This document shows, piece by piece, positions 17,429-24,337 of a DNA stretch of 64,000 nucleotides (position 1 is its first letter; every line of letters starts with the position of its first letter). This DNA is from Pseudoalteromonas luteoviolacea NCIMB 1942 (GTDB taxonomy: Bacteria; Pseudomonadota; Gammaproteobacteria; Enterobacterales; Alteromonadaceae). The stretch spans positions 23,440-87,439 of the forward strand of contig NZ_AUXT01000173.1 of the NCBI RefSeq assembly GCF_001625595.1, read 5' to 3'. A program made the translations under genes and the position numbers. The notes below the pieces were generated by a model. It was not told where the DNA came from and did not search any database. It saw nothing but the letters and a program-made list of their open reading frames with translations.

Positions 17429-17480
17429 AGGGAAACCCTTTTCGCTCCCCCTATAGCGAAAAGAGCGAAATTTTCGCTCT
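17429..17480. repeat. Cluster of three adjacent inverted repeats upstream of the capsid genes
   Basis: Three hairpins follow one another: AGGG-AAA-CCCT (17429-17439), TTTTCGCT / AGCGAAAA (17439-17446 with 17455-17462), and AGAGCGAAA / TTTCGCTCT (17462-17470 with 17472-17480). The motif AGCGAAA or its complement occurs five times in about 65 bp. The cluster lies between the ATPase gene and the capsid block, in the only sizeable gap of the late operon. It could be a transcript-processing or attenuation site, an operator, or a replication or packaging signal. Confidence 0.75.
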
Positions 17481-17493
17481 ACTTGGTGGGACG

Positions 17494-18282
17494 TTAGGTC
17501 GCCCTTAAGTCCTCGAACGTCAACTTTTCAGACTTTCCAGATTTTAGATGTATAACAACAGGCTCAATATTCCCTATCCCCCCTTTGGATTTCACGATGT
17601 AGTGCAATCGCTCATCCTCGTATTTTGAGTTCATCTTACTTAGTTGATAAACATCACTTAACTCTGCATCTAATTCTATTGAAATTCGCTTTGCATCCGC
17701 TTGTGATTCTTGAGAACCAAGCACCTTTCTTGGTGAGTTTGACCAAATTGTTTTGGGCACTTCTTGCGAGCGCTGAAAAATAGTGTGTAATGCAATGCCA
17801 TATTTTCGACCACCAGTTGCAAGCTCACCCACTATCGAATCATCTTTCCCAATTGTGTCACTCAACTTTGCCAATTCTTCAATGATTACATCTAACTGCC
17901 TGTTTCCGTCAGATGCCTCCCATACTAATGAAGCAAACCAATGCAACTCCGCTTGCTTTGCTCGCTTAAGCTTTTCGGCGGAAATGTTCTTTGGAAACTC
18001 TGGCCTGTATGCAACAGCGAACGCCAACCCCGAACTCCATGCAGATATAAACGCCTGAGCAAACGAGTTACGATTTGAATAATGGTATACTGGACGCCCA
18101 CCCAAACCATTAAAAGGCCCTGCTTTCCGTCCGTCATACTTGTAATCACCATACAAGTCAAAAATGGCAACACACTTACCGACCAACCCCATTAATTTAA
18201 CTGCGGTCGTTTTACCCCCACCAGTGCCCGCCAGATAGCAAATATGCGTTGCTTTTAGTGCATTATTTTCGTTAATTGCCAT
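17494..18282 (-). CDS. Genome packaging ATPase (PM2 P9-like, FtsK/HerA fold)
   Basis: 262 residues. The Walker A motif is GTGGGKTT (19-26) and Walker B is LDVIIEE (130-136). The segment SDTIGKDDSIVGELATGGRK and the sensor-like HTIFQRSQEVPKTIW match the A32/P9 class of packaging ATPases of membrane-containing phages. It would power DNA import into preformed capsids. It starts within the end of the 185-aa gene (11-nt overlap). Confidence 0.9.
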   Translation of the reverse strand: MAINENNALKATHICYLAGTGGGKTTAVKLMGLVGKCVAIFDLYGDYKYDGRKAGPFNGLGGRPVYHYSNRNSFAQAFISAWSSGLAFAVAYRPEFPKNISAEKLKRAKQAELHWFASLVWEASDGNRQLDVIIEELAKLSDTIGKDDSIVGELATGGRKYGIALHTIFQRSQEVPKTIWSNSPRKVLGSQESQADAKRISIELDAELSDVYQLSKMNSKYEDERLHYIVKSKGGIGNIEPVVIHLKSGKSEKLTFEDLRAT

Positions 18283-18829
18283 TTGCTGCCACCTTCACGT
18301 AACCATCACTTGATTTAGCCTTATTCGGTTCTGCTTTACTCTCAGTTCGCTCATGCAGCTTGATTTGCTTGTACATTGAAAATCCGACAGACGCCAAGAC
18401 AATGCCGAGCTCAATTTCCTCCTGAAATCTCGCAAACCAAGCAGGCATTTGACCGCCTTTGCAATATTTCGCTACAACAGGGGCCGCTTTTTCTGCAATA
18501 ACCTCACGCGTCTCGTTATCAATCGTGACAGGCGCGTCACACATCGACTCAATAAAATCAGCGGCGGTTGACACACCATAGCCCGCAAGGGCGTTAATAT
18601 CCTCTTTGGACATTTCTTCCATTTCGACAGGCTCGGGCGACTCCGTTTTTACGTCGTCACTGAACTGGCTTAGGTGTTGATATTTTAATTCCGACGACTG
18701 TGGCGATTCCGAAGAGCACGAAGGGGAGCCAGACTGCGAGCCCATTTCCAGACCTTCCATCGCTGCCGCTATCGGATTTTTGTTCGTGTTCAATTCGCTC
18801 TGATTCGGTGTTGGTGTCGGTGTTGTCAT
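18272..18829 (-). CDS. Prophage membrane protein, 185 aa, N-terminus overlapping the upstream gene
   Basis: Residues 1-70 are Ser/Thr/Pro/Glu-rich and probably disordered. The middle is a helical domain, and a short hydrophobic segment (IELGIVLASVGFSMY) precedes a basic tail. The ATG at 18829 has a good ribosome binding site (GGAGA, 8 nt spacing), so translation probably begins there even though this overlaps the upstream frame by 173 nt. A later start at Met70 (18622) would remove the overlap but lacks comparable support. No family was recognised. Confidence 0.75.
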   Translation of the reverse strand: MTTPTPTPNQSELNTNKNPIAAAMEGLEMGSQSGSPSCSSESPQSSELKYQHLSQFSDDVKTESPEPVEMEEMSKEDINALAGYGVSTAADFIESMCDAPVTIDNETREVIAEKAAPVVAKYCKGGQMPAWFARFQEEIELGIVLASVGFSMYKQIKLHERTESKAEPNKAKSSDGYVKVAANGN

Positions 18830-19130
18830 TCGGTAAATCTCCGCTATTTTGCATTAGCGCAGGCGACCATTCGCCCGCAGTTTTTTGGTCCGCTGTAGAT
18901 TGTTGAGGTGTGATTTCATCCACCACAGCAAGTGATTCTGATTGCGAATTTTTCGCTATTGCTTTCGCCCATTTCGCTTGCAGTTGCGCGCCGCTTCGTT
19001 GGTCAAGACCGCAGTTTGGGCAGTGAAGATAAAGCAATTGCTTGCCATTGCTGCGACGGCGAATTGAAGCAATACCGCCGCACCCCTCGCAATCAATTGC
19101 GCCTAAATCCTTCTTATCCGATTTCGCCAT
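18657..19130 (-). CDS. Zinc-ribbon protein with C-terminal membrane span
   Basis: 157 residues from the ATG at 19130, which follows GGGGAGG; an in-frame ATG at 19151 is also possible. A four-cysteine zinc ribbon stands at the N-terminus (CEGCGG then CPNCG, 22 residues apart). A long acidic and polar linker and one span near the end (LAVWLPFVLFGIATVVGIKI) follow. The linker and span are encoded in the same DNA as the disordered head of the next gene, in another frame. It could be a DNA-binding membrane protein linking replication and packaging, which is inference. Confidence 0.78.
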   Translation of the reverse strand: MAKSDKKDLGAIDCEGCGGIASIRRRSNGKQLLYLHCPNCGLDQRSGAQLQAKWAKAIAKNSQSESLAVVDEITPQQSTADQKTAGEWSPALMQNSGDLPNDNTDTNTESERIEHEQKSDSGSDGRSGNGLAVWLPFVLFGIATVVGIKISTPKPVQ

Positions 19131-19314
19131 AAGCCTCCCCGCCCAGCCCAAGTGCGAGCTCTATTGAATCTAGCCGATACAAGATTTCGCTTTGAATAGA
19201 TACGGCCTCAGTCAACGCCCCTACTGCGTACCTCTCTTTTTTCGCAGCATTAAACTTTGATGTACTTTGAGCTTTTTCAATTAACTCATTCATTTTTTGT
19301 AACTTTTCATGCAT
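19114..19314 (-). CDS. Small helical prophage protein, 66 aa
   Basis: The sequence is predicted helical and charged (MHEKLQKMNELIEKAQSTSK at the start). The second half resembles a short amphipathic coiled coil (SIQSEILYRLDSIELALGL). Its ATG overlaps the preceding stop (TAATG), and its stop overlaps the zinc-ribbon gene start. No function is assigned. Confidence 0.7.
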   Translation of the reverse strand: MHEKLQKMNELIEKAQSTSKFNAAKKERYAVGALTEAVSIQSEILYRLDSIELALGLGGEAYGEIG

Positions 19315-19628
19315 TAGTTGCTAACCTCACAAATATGGCAGGTAAAGTCTCGCAACTGCTGTTCTCTCGCTTCATTAAGAGGCTCTAGAATAGGGGTAAA
19401 GTCAATATGGTTAAAAACTTCAAACCCACCACTGCCGACAAAGAATGTAATAGGTTCTTCACCTTTCTTTTTAAGTACCTCATTGACACAAATAACTGCT
19501 GAACTTAAGAAAGCAGCCAACTCCCCAAAATCCCCACGCTTCGCCTTATCAATTAAATAATCCAATATTTCACTAAGGTCATGCTCCGCAACCTGACTAA
19601 CTGCATTTTCCATCGTTTGATTAATCAT
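19314..19628 (-). CDS. Prophage protein, 104 aa
   Basis: The start is the ATG at 19628, eight bases after GGAGAG, inside the end of the replication gene. A GTG nine bases upstream is less likely. The sequence is acidic and soluble, with a helical first half (LSEILDYLIDKAKRGDFGEL) and a C-terminal CHICEVSN. It was not recognised. Its position between the replication initiator and the zinc-ribbon protein suggests an early or accessory replication role. Confidence 0.7.
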   Translation of the reverse strand: MINQTMENAVSQVAEHDLSEILDYLIDKAKRGDFGELAAFLSSAVICVNEVLKKKGEEPITFFVGSGGFEVFNHIDFTPILEPLNEAREQQLRDFTCHICEVSN

Positions 19629-21660
19629 AAAAGACACTCTCCTGCATTAATTGACCGCAGCTAACTCGATACTCGGTCACTGTTTTATTAAATTCATCTG
19701 TTTCGATATATGTAGCCCCCAGCCGCACGCTACTGCGAATCTCTGGGGGTATTAAATTGATGGGATTCAATTTATCCCCGTGCCTGACCTGCCAGTCATT
19801 AGGCTCAGGGTTACAATTATTTCCAGTGCTCCAAGGAGACTCGCTGCCGCGAGCCTTAGGGCGCTTAGTTAAGCGCCATTGAATAGTTCTTGTGACATAA
19901 TCTATGTCTGAGAAAGCTGCGAATATGCCGCTGGTCCGAACATTTGATTCGCCGTAATCATTTTTGGAGGTTTTTCCTTTTAGAAGCTGGAAAGGTCGCT
20001 CGCATCGCTTGGCAAACGCACCACCCATTCGCTCGATAAAATCAGCAAATCGAGAATTGTCAGCAGCGCTACGAATGTCGTTTGTTTGGGCATCCAGCTT
20101 TTTTGCTTGTTCGTCGTCAATGCGCCTTAACTCACGCCACACCCCCACAGGTGCACCGCCGATAAACTGAAACTGGCGAATACGCCAGCGGTTAGCCCAA
20201 GCTCCGACATTAACTGCCATCCAGTTTTCGTCTGTACGGGGTTTTTCCTTTACTTGCTCGCCTCTGGCCGTTGCTTTCTCCGCCTCTTTTTTGTCAGCGT
20301 CTTGCTCTGCTTGCGTCTTGATAATTTCACGGTTAAATGGAAGATCTGTTTCGTAGTCAATTTCGCCCTCGATATGACTAGCGTTGATATTTTTTGATAT
20401 GTATTTTGCTATGTAGCCAACCGCAGAGCCCTTGTTTGGGTCTATGGGCTCCACATCAAAGCGATTTTCTTCTGCACCACTTTCATCGCCATCAACTTGC
20501 ATGGCGAAATGTCTAATTACACTAGTAATGTATCGCTCTTCATTGGGTCGCATGAATAGAAGCAAATGCCAATGTGGTGTTGCATCGTGGTGGGGTTCTG
20601 CCACACGGATACCGAAAAGTTTAATTTCAAATTTGGCTAAAGTTGCACGCACTTTTGCCCATTGATTAACTAGATACTCCTGAGTTTCTCTTGGAGAAGA
20701 ATTGTCGTATTTATCACTGACAGCGTGATATTTTGACGGGGCTGTAATAGTGTAAAACATAGCCTTTAGGCCCTGTTCATTCGCCCACACTTCACACCCC
20801 CTTAAGCGAACCATTAATTCAATACGGCGTAACTCAGGATTCGCAATGGAGCCTTTGTAAACTTTCATCAAGTCAATTTGGTCGCCGTCTTCCGATTCGA
20901 CAACCATCGAACTAAGCCACTCGCGTTGCTTACGTCTATCACCGCGAAACTCTGCTATTGCGTCTTTGCTGGCGTATGGTGAAACTTTCTTTTTAACCAT
21001 ACCCATTGTGATATTTAAATGCTCTAGAGTCATATCACGTAAACGGTTTAGTTTTCGCAACCACCATTTTGGGCAAGACATACGCAGGATTGCGCGCTCA
21101 AGCTTCAAATACCCTTTTTCACGGTTTTTACACTTACCTGAAAGCAAAGCCTCATACACTGTCCAAGCGTGAGGACTAACGCCTTGGCCACGAACAAATT
21201 CAGCCATTTCATCATAGGTGTTATACAAAATTTCTATGGCTTGACCTTCGGTCATTTCTTCAATATCACAAGGCAAATCGACGATAGCCATTCGCTCACA
21301 GATTTGAGCCAAATCACCCGCTTTGCTTTTGCGTTTTTTGCTGTTATTCAATTCACCAATGTTTAATGGAGCTCGTTCAATAACCTGGCCAACCCGTTCT
21401 ACCAATTCACGGATGTAGATATTTGCTGAGCGCATAGGCCTTTTTGCGGATTTACTTTGAAAGCGTTTAACATATTGGCGAGCAGCAATACGGCGTAAGC
21501 GCGTTGTGGGGATTTTTCTAAGCTGCTCTTTTACATATTCTGCCAGCTCATCAAAGCCGAACTTACCCCAGCAAAACGGGGCCTCGGCAGTGATGCAAAT
21601 TGGGCGAAGTGAGCCACTTTTAGTGGGCTCATACGCTAATGGGATAGAGCGACTGTTCAT
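19621..21660 (-). CDS. Rolling-circle replication initiator (HUH endonuclease, GpA / PM2 P12 class)
   Basis: 679 residues. The HUH metal-binding motif is HWHLLLFM, preceded by MFYTITAPSKYH (motif 1). The catalytic motif is GYIAKYISKN, with two tyrosines separated by three residues, typical of superfamily I initiators such as phiX174 A, P2 A and PM2 P12. It nicks one strand at the origin and stays covalently bound to the 5' end. The ATG overlaps the upstream stop (ATGA). The nick site cannot be fixed from sequence alone; in relatives it often lies within the gene itself. Confidence 0.92.
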   Translation of the reverse strand: MNSRSIPLAYEPTKSGSLRPICITAEAPFCWGKFGFDELAEYVKEQLRKIPTTRLRRIAARQYVKRFQSKSAKRPMRSANIYIRELVERVGQVIERAPLNIGELNNSKKRKSKAGDLAQICERMAIVDLPCDIEEMTEGQAIEILYNTYDEMAEFVRGQGVSPHAWTVYEALLSGKCKNREKGYLKLERAILRMSCPKWWLRKLNRLRDMTLEHLNITMGMVKKKVSPYASKDAIAEFRGDRRKQREWLSSMVVESEDGDQIDLMKVYKGSIANPELRRIELMVRLRGCEVWANEQGLKAMFYTITAPSKYHAVSDKYDNSSPRETQEYLVNQWAKVRATLAKFEIKLFGIRVAEPHHDATPHWHLLLFMRPNEERYITSVIRHFAMQVDGDESGAEENRFDVEPIDPNKGSAVGYIAKYISKNINASHIEGEIDYETDLPFNREIIKTQAEQDADKKEAEKATARGEQVKEKPRTDENWMAVNVGAWANRWRIRQFQFIGGAPVGVWRELRRIDDEQAKKLDAQTNDIRSAADNSRFADFIERMGGAFAKRCERPFQLLKGKTSKNDYGESNVRTSGIFAAFSDIDYVTRTIQWRLTKRPKARGSESPWSTGNNCNPEPNDWQVRHGDKLNPINLIPPEIRSSVRLGATYIETDEFNKTVTEYRVSCGQLMQESVFYD

Positions 21661-21890
21661 GCTGGTTTGTCTAACAATAACTCAGACCACTGACACGTAA
21701 GGTCATCATACTCATGCGCTAAACTGTGGCGTCCTGACTCATGAAGCATATCAACCAGTTCGCATATGATGTCTATTTGGTTTGGAGTTGGGGCTATGCC
21801 CCTATCAATGGTTTTAGTAGCAACAACTTTTACCACTATTCCAGTAGCTACTAGTTGAACCACTTTCAAATGTTGATTACCCAGATTCAT
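21657..21890 (-). CDS. Prophage early protein, 77 aa
   Basis: A small soluble protein coupled by ATGA overlaps to both neighbours, immediately upstream of the replication initiator. A short hydrophobic stretch (VVQLVATGIVVKVVATK) is probably a beta-strand core. No motif was recognised. Confidence 0.65.
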   Translation of the reverse strand: MNLGNQHLKVVQLVATGIVVKVVATKTIDRGIAPTPNQIDIICELVDMLHESGRHSLAHEYDDLTCQWSELLLDKPA

Positions 21891-22090
21891 AGCACAACCC
21901 TCCTACGCGTATTCTGCGCAGCAAGATGAAGCGCCCTGCGACGAAGGGAGTCGCTTTGGACATGATTGAGATTTGGATTTTGTTTGGGTTTTACTTGTGG
22001 CTTAGCTTTTTCCAGCGCTTTATTGTACGCGGCACGTAGCTTTTGAATTTGGCTCTGCCAATGGTTAGGGTCTGTGATTAGCTGTTCCAT
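21887..22090 (-). CDS. Prophage early protein, 67 aa, basic
   Basis: The start is the ATG at 22090, which follows GCGAGGTGCAAC; the longer frame upstream only reads through the previous gene. The protein is strongly basic (KALEKAKPQVKPKQNPN, then a C-terminus rich in Arg, AAQNTRRRVVL). It may bind nucleic acid. It overlaps the previous gene by 13 nt. Confidence 0.65.
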   Translation of the reverse strand: MEQLITDPNHWQSQIQKLRAAYNKALEKAKPQVKPKQNPNLNHVQSDSLRRRALHLAAQNTRRRVVL

Positions 22091-22293
22091 GTTGCACCTC
22101 GCATTTTCTTTAATGTCGAGTTGCAGTCTGCGATAGCTTCTATGAGAAAAACCCAAAATTCTTTGTCTCGGGACTTCACTACAGTTTCTTTTCTTTCTCG
22201 AAGCTCACGAATGCGAGCTTCAAGCGCGCGCTCCATTTCAAACGCTTCGTCAAGCGATAGCGGCAATGATGTGTACATTTGGTCTTTTTGCAT
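22078..22293 (-). CDS. Prophage early protein, 71 aa, coiled coil
   Basis: The first gene of the left-going operon. The ATG at 22293 follows GGAGAAGGAA. The product is a charged helix (LDEAFEMERALEARIRELRE) and then FWVFLIEAIADCN. The longer open frame upstream reads through the structured leader and is unlikely to be coding. Confidence 0.68.
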   Translation of the reverse strand: MQKDQMYTSLPLSLDEAFEMERALEARIRELRERKETVVKSRDKEFWVFLIEAIADCNSTLKKMRGATWNS

Positions 22294-22337
22294 TTCCTTC
22301 TCCTTGAATAATAAATTCCCTTGTAAAGCAGGGAAGC

Positions 22338-22351
22338 CACGTGCGCACGTG
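22338..22351. repeat. Perfect 14-bp palindrome CACGTGCGCACGTG in early leader
   Basis: The palindrome lies between the left-going promoter and its first gene. It is nested in a weaker outer pairing (CCTTG at 22319-22323 with CAAGG at 22361-22365, and GGGAAG/CCTCCC-type arms). It could be a protein-binding operator, a structured 5' leader, or part of a replication origin. Confidence 0.75.
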
Positions 22352-22375
22352 ACCTCCCAACAAGGAGAACTCAAA

Positions 22376-22403
22376 AGTATACTAACAATAAACATTACAG
22401 TAA
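22376..22403 (-). promoter_or_regulatory. Candidate promoter of the left-going early operon
   Basis: On the minus strand TTACTG, a 16-nt spacer and TATACT face the early genes. A second reading uses TTGACA further upstream with a -10 of TAAAGT (18-nt spacer). The small dyad ATTAC-A-GTAAT at 22394-22404 overlaps the -35 and resembles the half-sites at the regulator promoter. Confidence 0.5.
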
Positions 22404-22473
22404 TACTTTATGATCTATTTACTTTAACTGTCAACTTTTACTTTGAAACTATATTCAGGGTGAACTAATGGGT

Positions 22474-22502
22474 TTGATTAAAATTACAAGGGGCTGTAAT
22501 AT
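22474..22502 (+). promoter_or_regulatory. Promoter and operator of the prophage regulator gene
   Basis: TTGATT (22474-22479), a 17-nt spacer and TAATAT (22497-22502) form a good sigma-70 promoter. An inverted repeat ATTACA-N6-TGTAAT (22483-22500) covers the spacer and -10, which suggests that the downstream HTH protein controls its own synthesis. Confidence 0.65.
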
Positions 22503-22532
22503 CATTTGTAAGTTTTTCAAAGGCCACTAAAT

Positions 22533-22964
22533 ATGAAGCAGCCAGCGTGGGTACAACCAATTCAAGCTGTTATGAAGAAGAAAGGTGTTAAACAACGCGA
22601 CCTAATGAGCGTCTTTAATGTGAATAGTCAAGGAGCGGTCAGCCACTACTTCAGCGGCAGAAACAAATTATCAGACAAGCAAATGACTGAATTTGCAGAC
22701 TTCTTAGGGATCAGCAAAAGCACTTTCTTTCAAGATGAACCTAAAGATGAGCACCAGTTAGACACCAACTCTTTAACTGAAGCTTTTCAAACTCTCGCCA
22801 GACTTGACGAATTGAGCGATGGTGAAATAACTAGTTTTTTTAATGTTTACGAAAAGATGGGGCCGGATAGAATTGCCGAAGTTTACGACGTTTTATACAA
22901 AATAAATAAAAGTAAACAAGAGCAGCTATCAACTACGATACATACATTAAAAAAGGCCCCATAA
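22533..22964 (+). CDS. XRE/CI-like transcriptional regulator
   Basis: 143 residues. The N-terminal helix-turn-helix is IQAVMKKKGVKQRDLMSVFN followed by SQGAVSHYFSGRNKLSDKQM, the classic Cro/CI layout. A C-terminal helical region probably dimerises. No LexA-type serine protease domain is present, so induction would need an antirepressor or another cue rather than RecA-driven self-cleavage. It is divergent from the early operon and is the likely lysogeny repressor. Confidence 0.85.
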   Translation: MKQPAWVQPIQAVMKKKGVKQRDLMSVFNVNSQGAVSHYFSGRNKLSDKQMTEFADFLGISKSTFFQDEPKDEHQLDTNSLTEAFQTLARLDELSDGEITSFFNVYEKMGPDRIAEVYDVLYKINKSKQEQLSTTIHTLKKAP

Positions 22965-22977
22965 GAGGCCTTTTTTT
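22950..22977 (+). terminator. Rho-independent terminator after the regulator gene
   Basis: AAAAAGGCC / GGCCTTTTT forms a 9-bp stem with an 8-nt loop and runs of T on the plus strand and A before it. The regulator's TAA lies in the loop. The terminator can serve both strands and overlaps the end of the convergent 87-aa gene. Confidence 0.85.
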
Positions 22978-23239
22978 ATTTGTCGCCAGCTTTATCAAGC
23001 AGCCTATCCCGCCGCCTTAACAAAATGGTCTGACTTGCAAGACTGTTTACACCATGTACTTTAGGGGATATTTCTAACGCCCTACACTCTGCTAAGTAGT
23101 TAATATCAATAACATTTCTATAGCTCTCCTTAGACTTAGAGGCCCTGTATTGCATATGGGAGCAAAAAAGCTCTTTATATACAATGCGAAATGTCAGTGC
23201 CACTGCGCAAATTACAATTAAGCTGCATAGAAGTTCCAT
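22976..23239 (-). CDS. Accessory small membrane protein, 87 aa
   Basis: An N-terminal membrane span (MELLCSLIVICAVALTFRIV) is followed by a basic cytoplasmic tail of about 65 residues. GGTGAG stands 4 nt before the ATG. It is the third gene of the left-going cassette behind the double-glycine-type peptide. No family was recognised. Confidence 0.65.
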   Translation of the reverse strand: MELLCSLIVICAVALTFRIVYKELFCSHMQYRASKSKESYRNVIDINYLAECRALEISPKVHGVNSLASQTILLRRRDRLLDKAGDK

Positions 23240-23253
23240 CTAACTCACCATTA

Positions 23254-23757
23254 TTACAAATATTCATTTTCAGCATTTTTGTATGCCTTTGAGCGAACGA
23301 TACACAATACACACACAAAAGACAACAATATATTAACAATGGGGATGGCGTGCATATAAAATGAAGACAAATATGCAGTTCCAAATACAGCCTTCTCGGT
23401 CAACCTCACCAAGTGCACTACAACCTGAAGCGCATAGAGGTATACGATTGCTAGAGATTCTTTACTCATTCTCAACTTAAAATAAGAGTGAGTTACCCTA
23501 ATAACGTACATTGCAACCAACTGAATAGCGCAGAACGATAAATGAAAAATCGCCTTAGGAAGAACACCTTCATTATTCACTGCAAATGAATAAACATATG
23601 GTGTTAAGTAGTTCATCAACAAAGAAAATAGCACAAGACAAGTAAGCGCAATGCTATTACTGTCTAACCTCCTGTAAACAAACAAATATATCAACCACAT
23701 AGCGACATAAACTAAAATTATGTGGTCACCTAGCGAGTTTAATTGTTGTTCTAACAT
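23254..23757 (-). CDS. Accessory multi-span membrane protein, 167 aa
   Basis: Four to five membrane spans are visible (IILVYVAMWLIYLFVY, IALTCLVLFSLLMNYL, AIFHLSFCAIQLVAMYVI, LAIVYLYALQVVVHLV, AIPIVNILLSFVCVLCIV). No enzyme motif is present. Its place between the small double-glycine-type peptide and another small membrane protein suits an immunity or superinfection-exclusion protein, which is inference from context only. Confidence 0.72.
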   Translation of the reverse strand: MLEQQLNSLGDHIILVYVAMWLIYLFVYRRLDSNSIALTCLVLFSLLMNYLTPYVYSFAVNNEGVLPKAIFHLSFCAIQLVAMYVIRVTHSYFKLRMSKESLAIVYLYALQVVVHLVRLTEKAVFGTAYLSSFYMHAIPIVNILLSFVCVLCIVRSKAYKNAENEYL

Positions 23758-23796
23758 TTCCTTACCTTAGATTTGTACTGTAAAGGGTTAAGTGAT

Positions 23797-23982
23797 TTAT
23801 CCCCCGAACATTTCTGCAACTGGGTCTAACCCACTCCCCCCAGTATGTGCTCGGGAACTCTTCGCCGCTTTTGGGTCCAAACCATTTCCGCTCGTTCCGC
23901 CAGAGACAAACTTTAACACTCTAACATCTTCAATTGCACGGCCGAGTTTGTTGTTCTTAACTTCACATATTACATCTTTCAT
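23797..23982 (-). CDS. Small peptide with double-glycine (VSGG) leader-like N-terminus, 61 aa
   Basis: The ATG at 23982 follows AAAGAGGATTTT; an upstream in-frame start is less likely. Residues 1-29 end in VLKFVSGG. Gly at -1 and -2, Val at -4 and Leu at -7 match the double-glycine leaders of class II microcins and bacteriocins cut by C39-peptidase ABC exporters, though the usual Glu at -8 is Val. The 32-residue remainder is Gly-rich and holds two GLDP units (SGNGLDPKAA and GGSGLDPVAE), ending MFGG. No exporter is encoded in the element, so a host system would be needed. Confidence 0.6.
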   Translation of the reverse strand: MKDVICEVKNNKLGRAIEDVRVLKFVSGGTSGNGLDPKAAKSSRAHTGGSGLDPVAEMFGG

Positions 23983-24055
23983 AAAATCCTCTTTAATCTT
24001 TTGATGAATCCAAATTACCACCATAACCACTTCATTACAAATAAAACCACATATA

Positions 24056-24086
24056 AACTTTACAAATCCGTAAAGTTAATTATAAA
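24056..24086 (+). promoter_or_regulatory. Promoter and dyad upstream of xis-int
   Basis: TTTACA (24059-24064), a 16-nt spacer and TATAAA (24081-24086) face the excisionase gene. The perfect inverted repeat AACTTTAC-N6-GTAAAGTT (24056-24063 with 24070-24077) covers the -35 region and is a candidate operator for the excisionase or the prophage regulator. The same region must also hold the promoter for the divergent peptide gene. Confidence 0.55.
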
Positions 24087-24142
24087 GTAAAATAAAAGAA
24101 GCGGCGTAAGTTCGATATTATCAAATAGAAGGAGATTTGAAC

Positions 24143-24337
24143 ATGAATGCATATATCAAATTGGGGTGGGTATTACCTATCATAATGGAGCAACTAAAAG
24201 GGCTCGACAAAGATAAGCTTGATAACCGCAGGAAGAAGGGACAACTTGAAGAGGGGGTGCTGTGGAAAAAGGCTGGCGACAACCGTATTTACTACCACTT
24301 TGAGAATTGGGATAACTTTGTAGAGAACGGCCAGTAA
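24143..24337 (+). CDS. Excisionase-like protein
   Basis: 64 residues from the ATG at 24143, eight bases after AAGGAG. The layout YIKLGWVLP, a basic middle (LDNRRKKGQLEEGVLWKKA) and IYYHFENWDNFVE is that of small winged-helix Xis proteins. Its stop overlaps the integrase start as TAATG. It would bend DNA at the att site and favour excision. Confidence 0.75.
   Translation: MNAYIKLGWVLPIIMEQLKGLDKDKLDNRRKKGQLEEGVLWKKAGDNRIYYHFENWDNFVENGQ

Noticed and set aside
22294..22395. N-terminal extension of the first early prophage gene
   Set aside because: It would translate the palindromic leader. A strong ribosome binding site supports the start at 22293.
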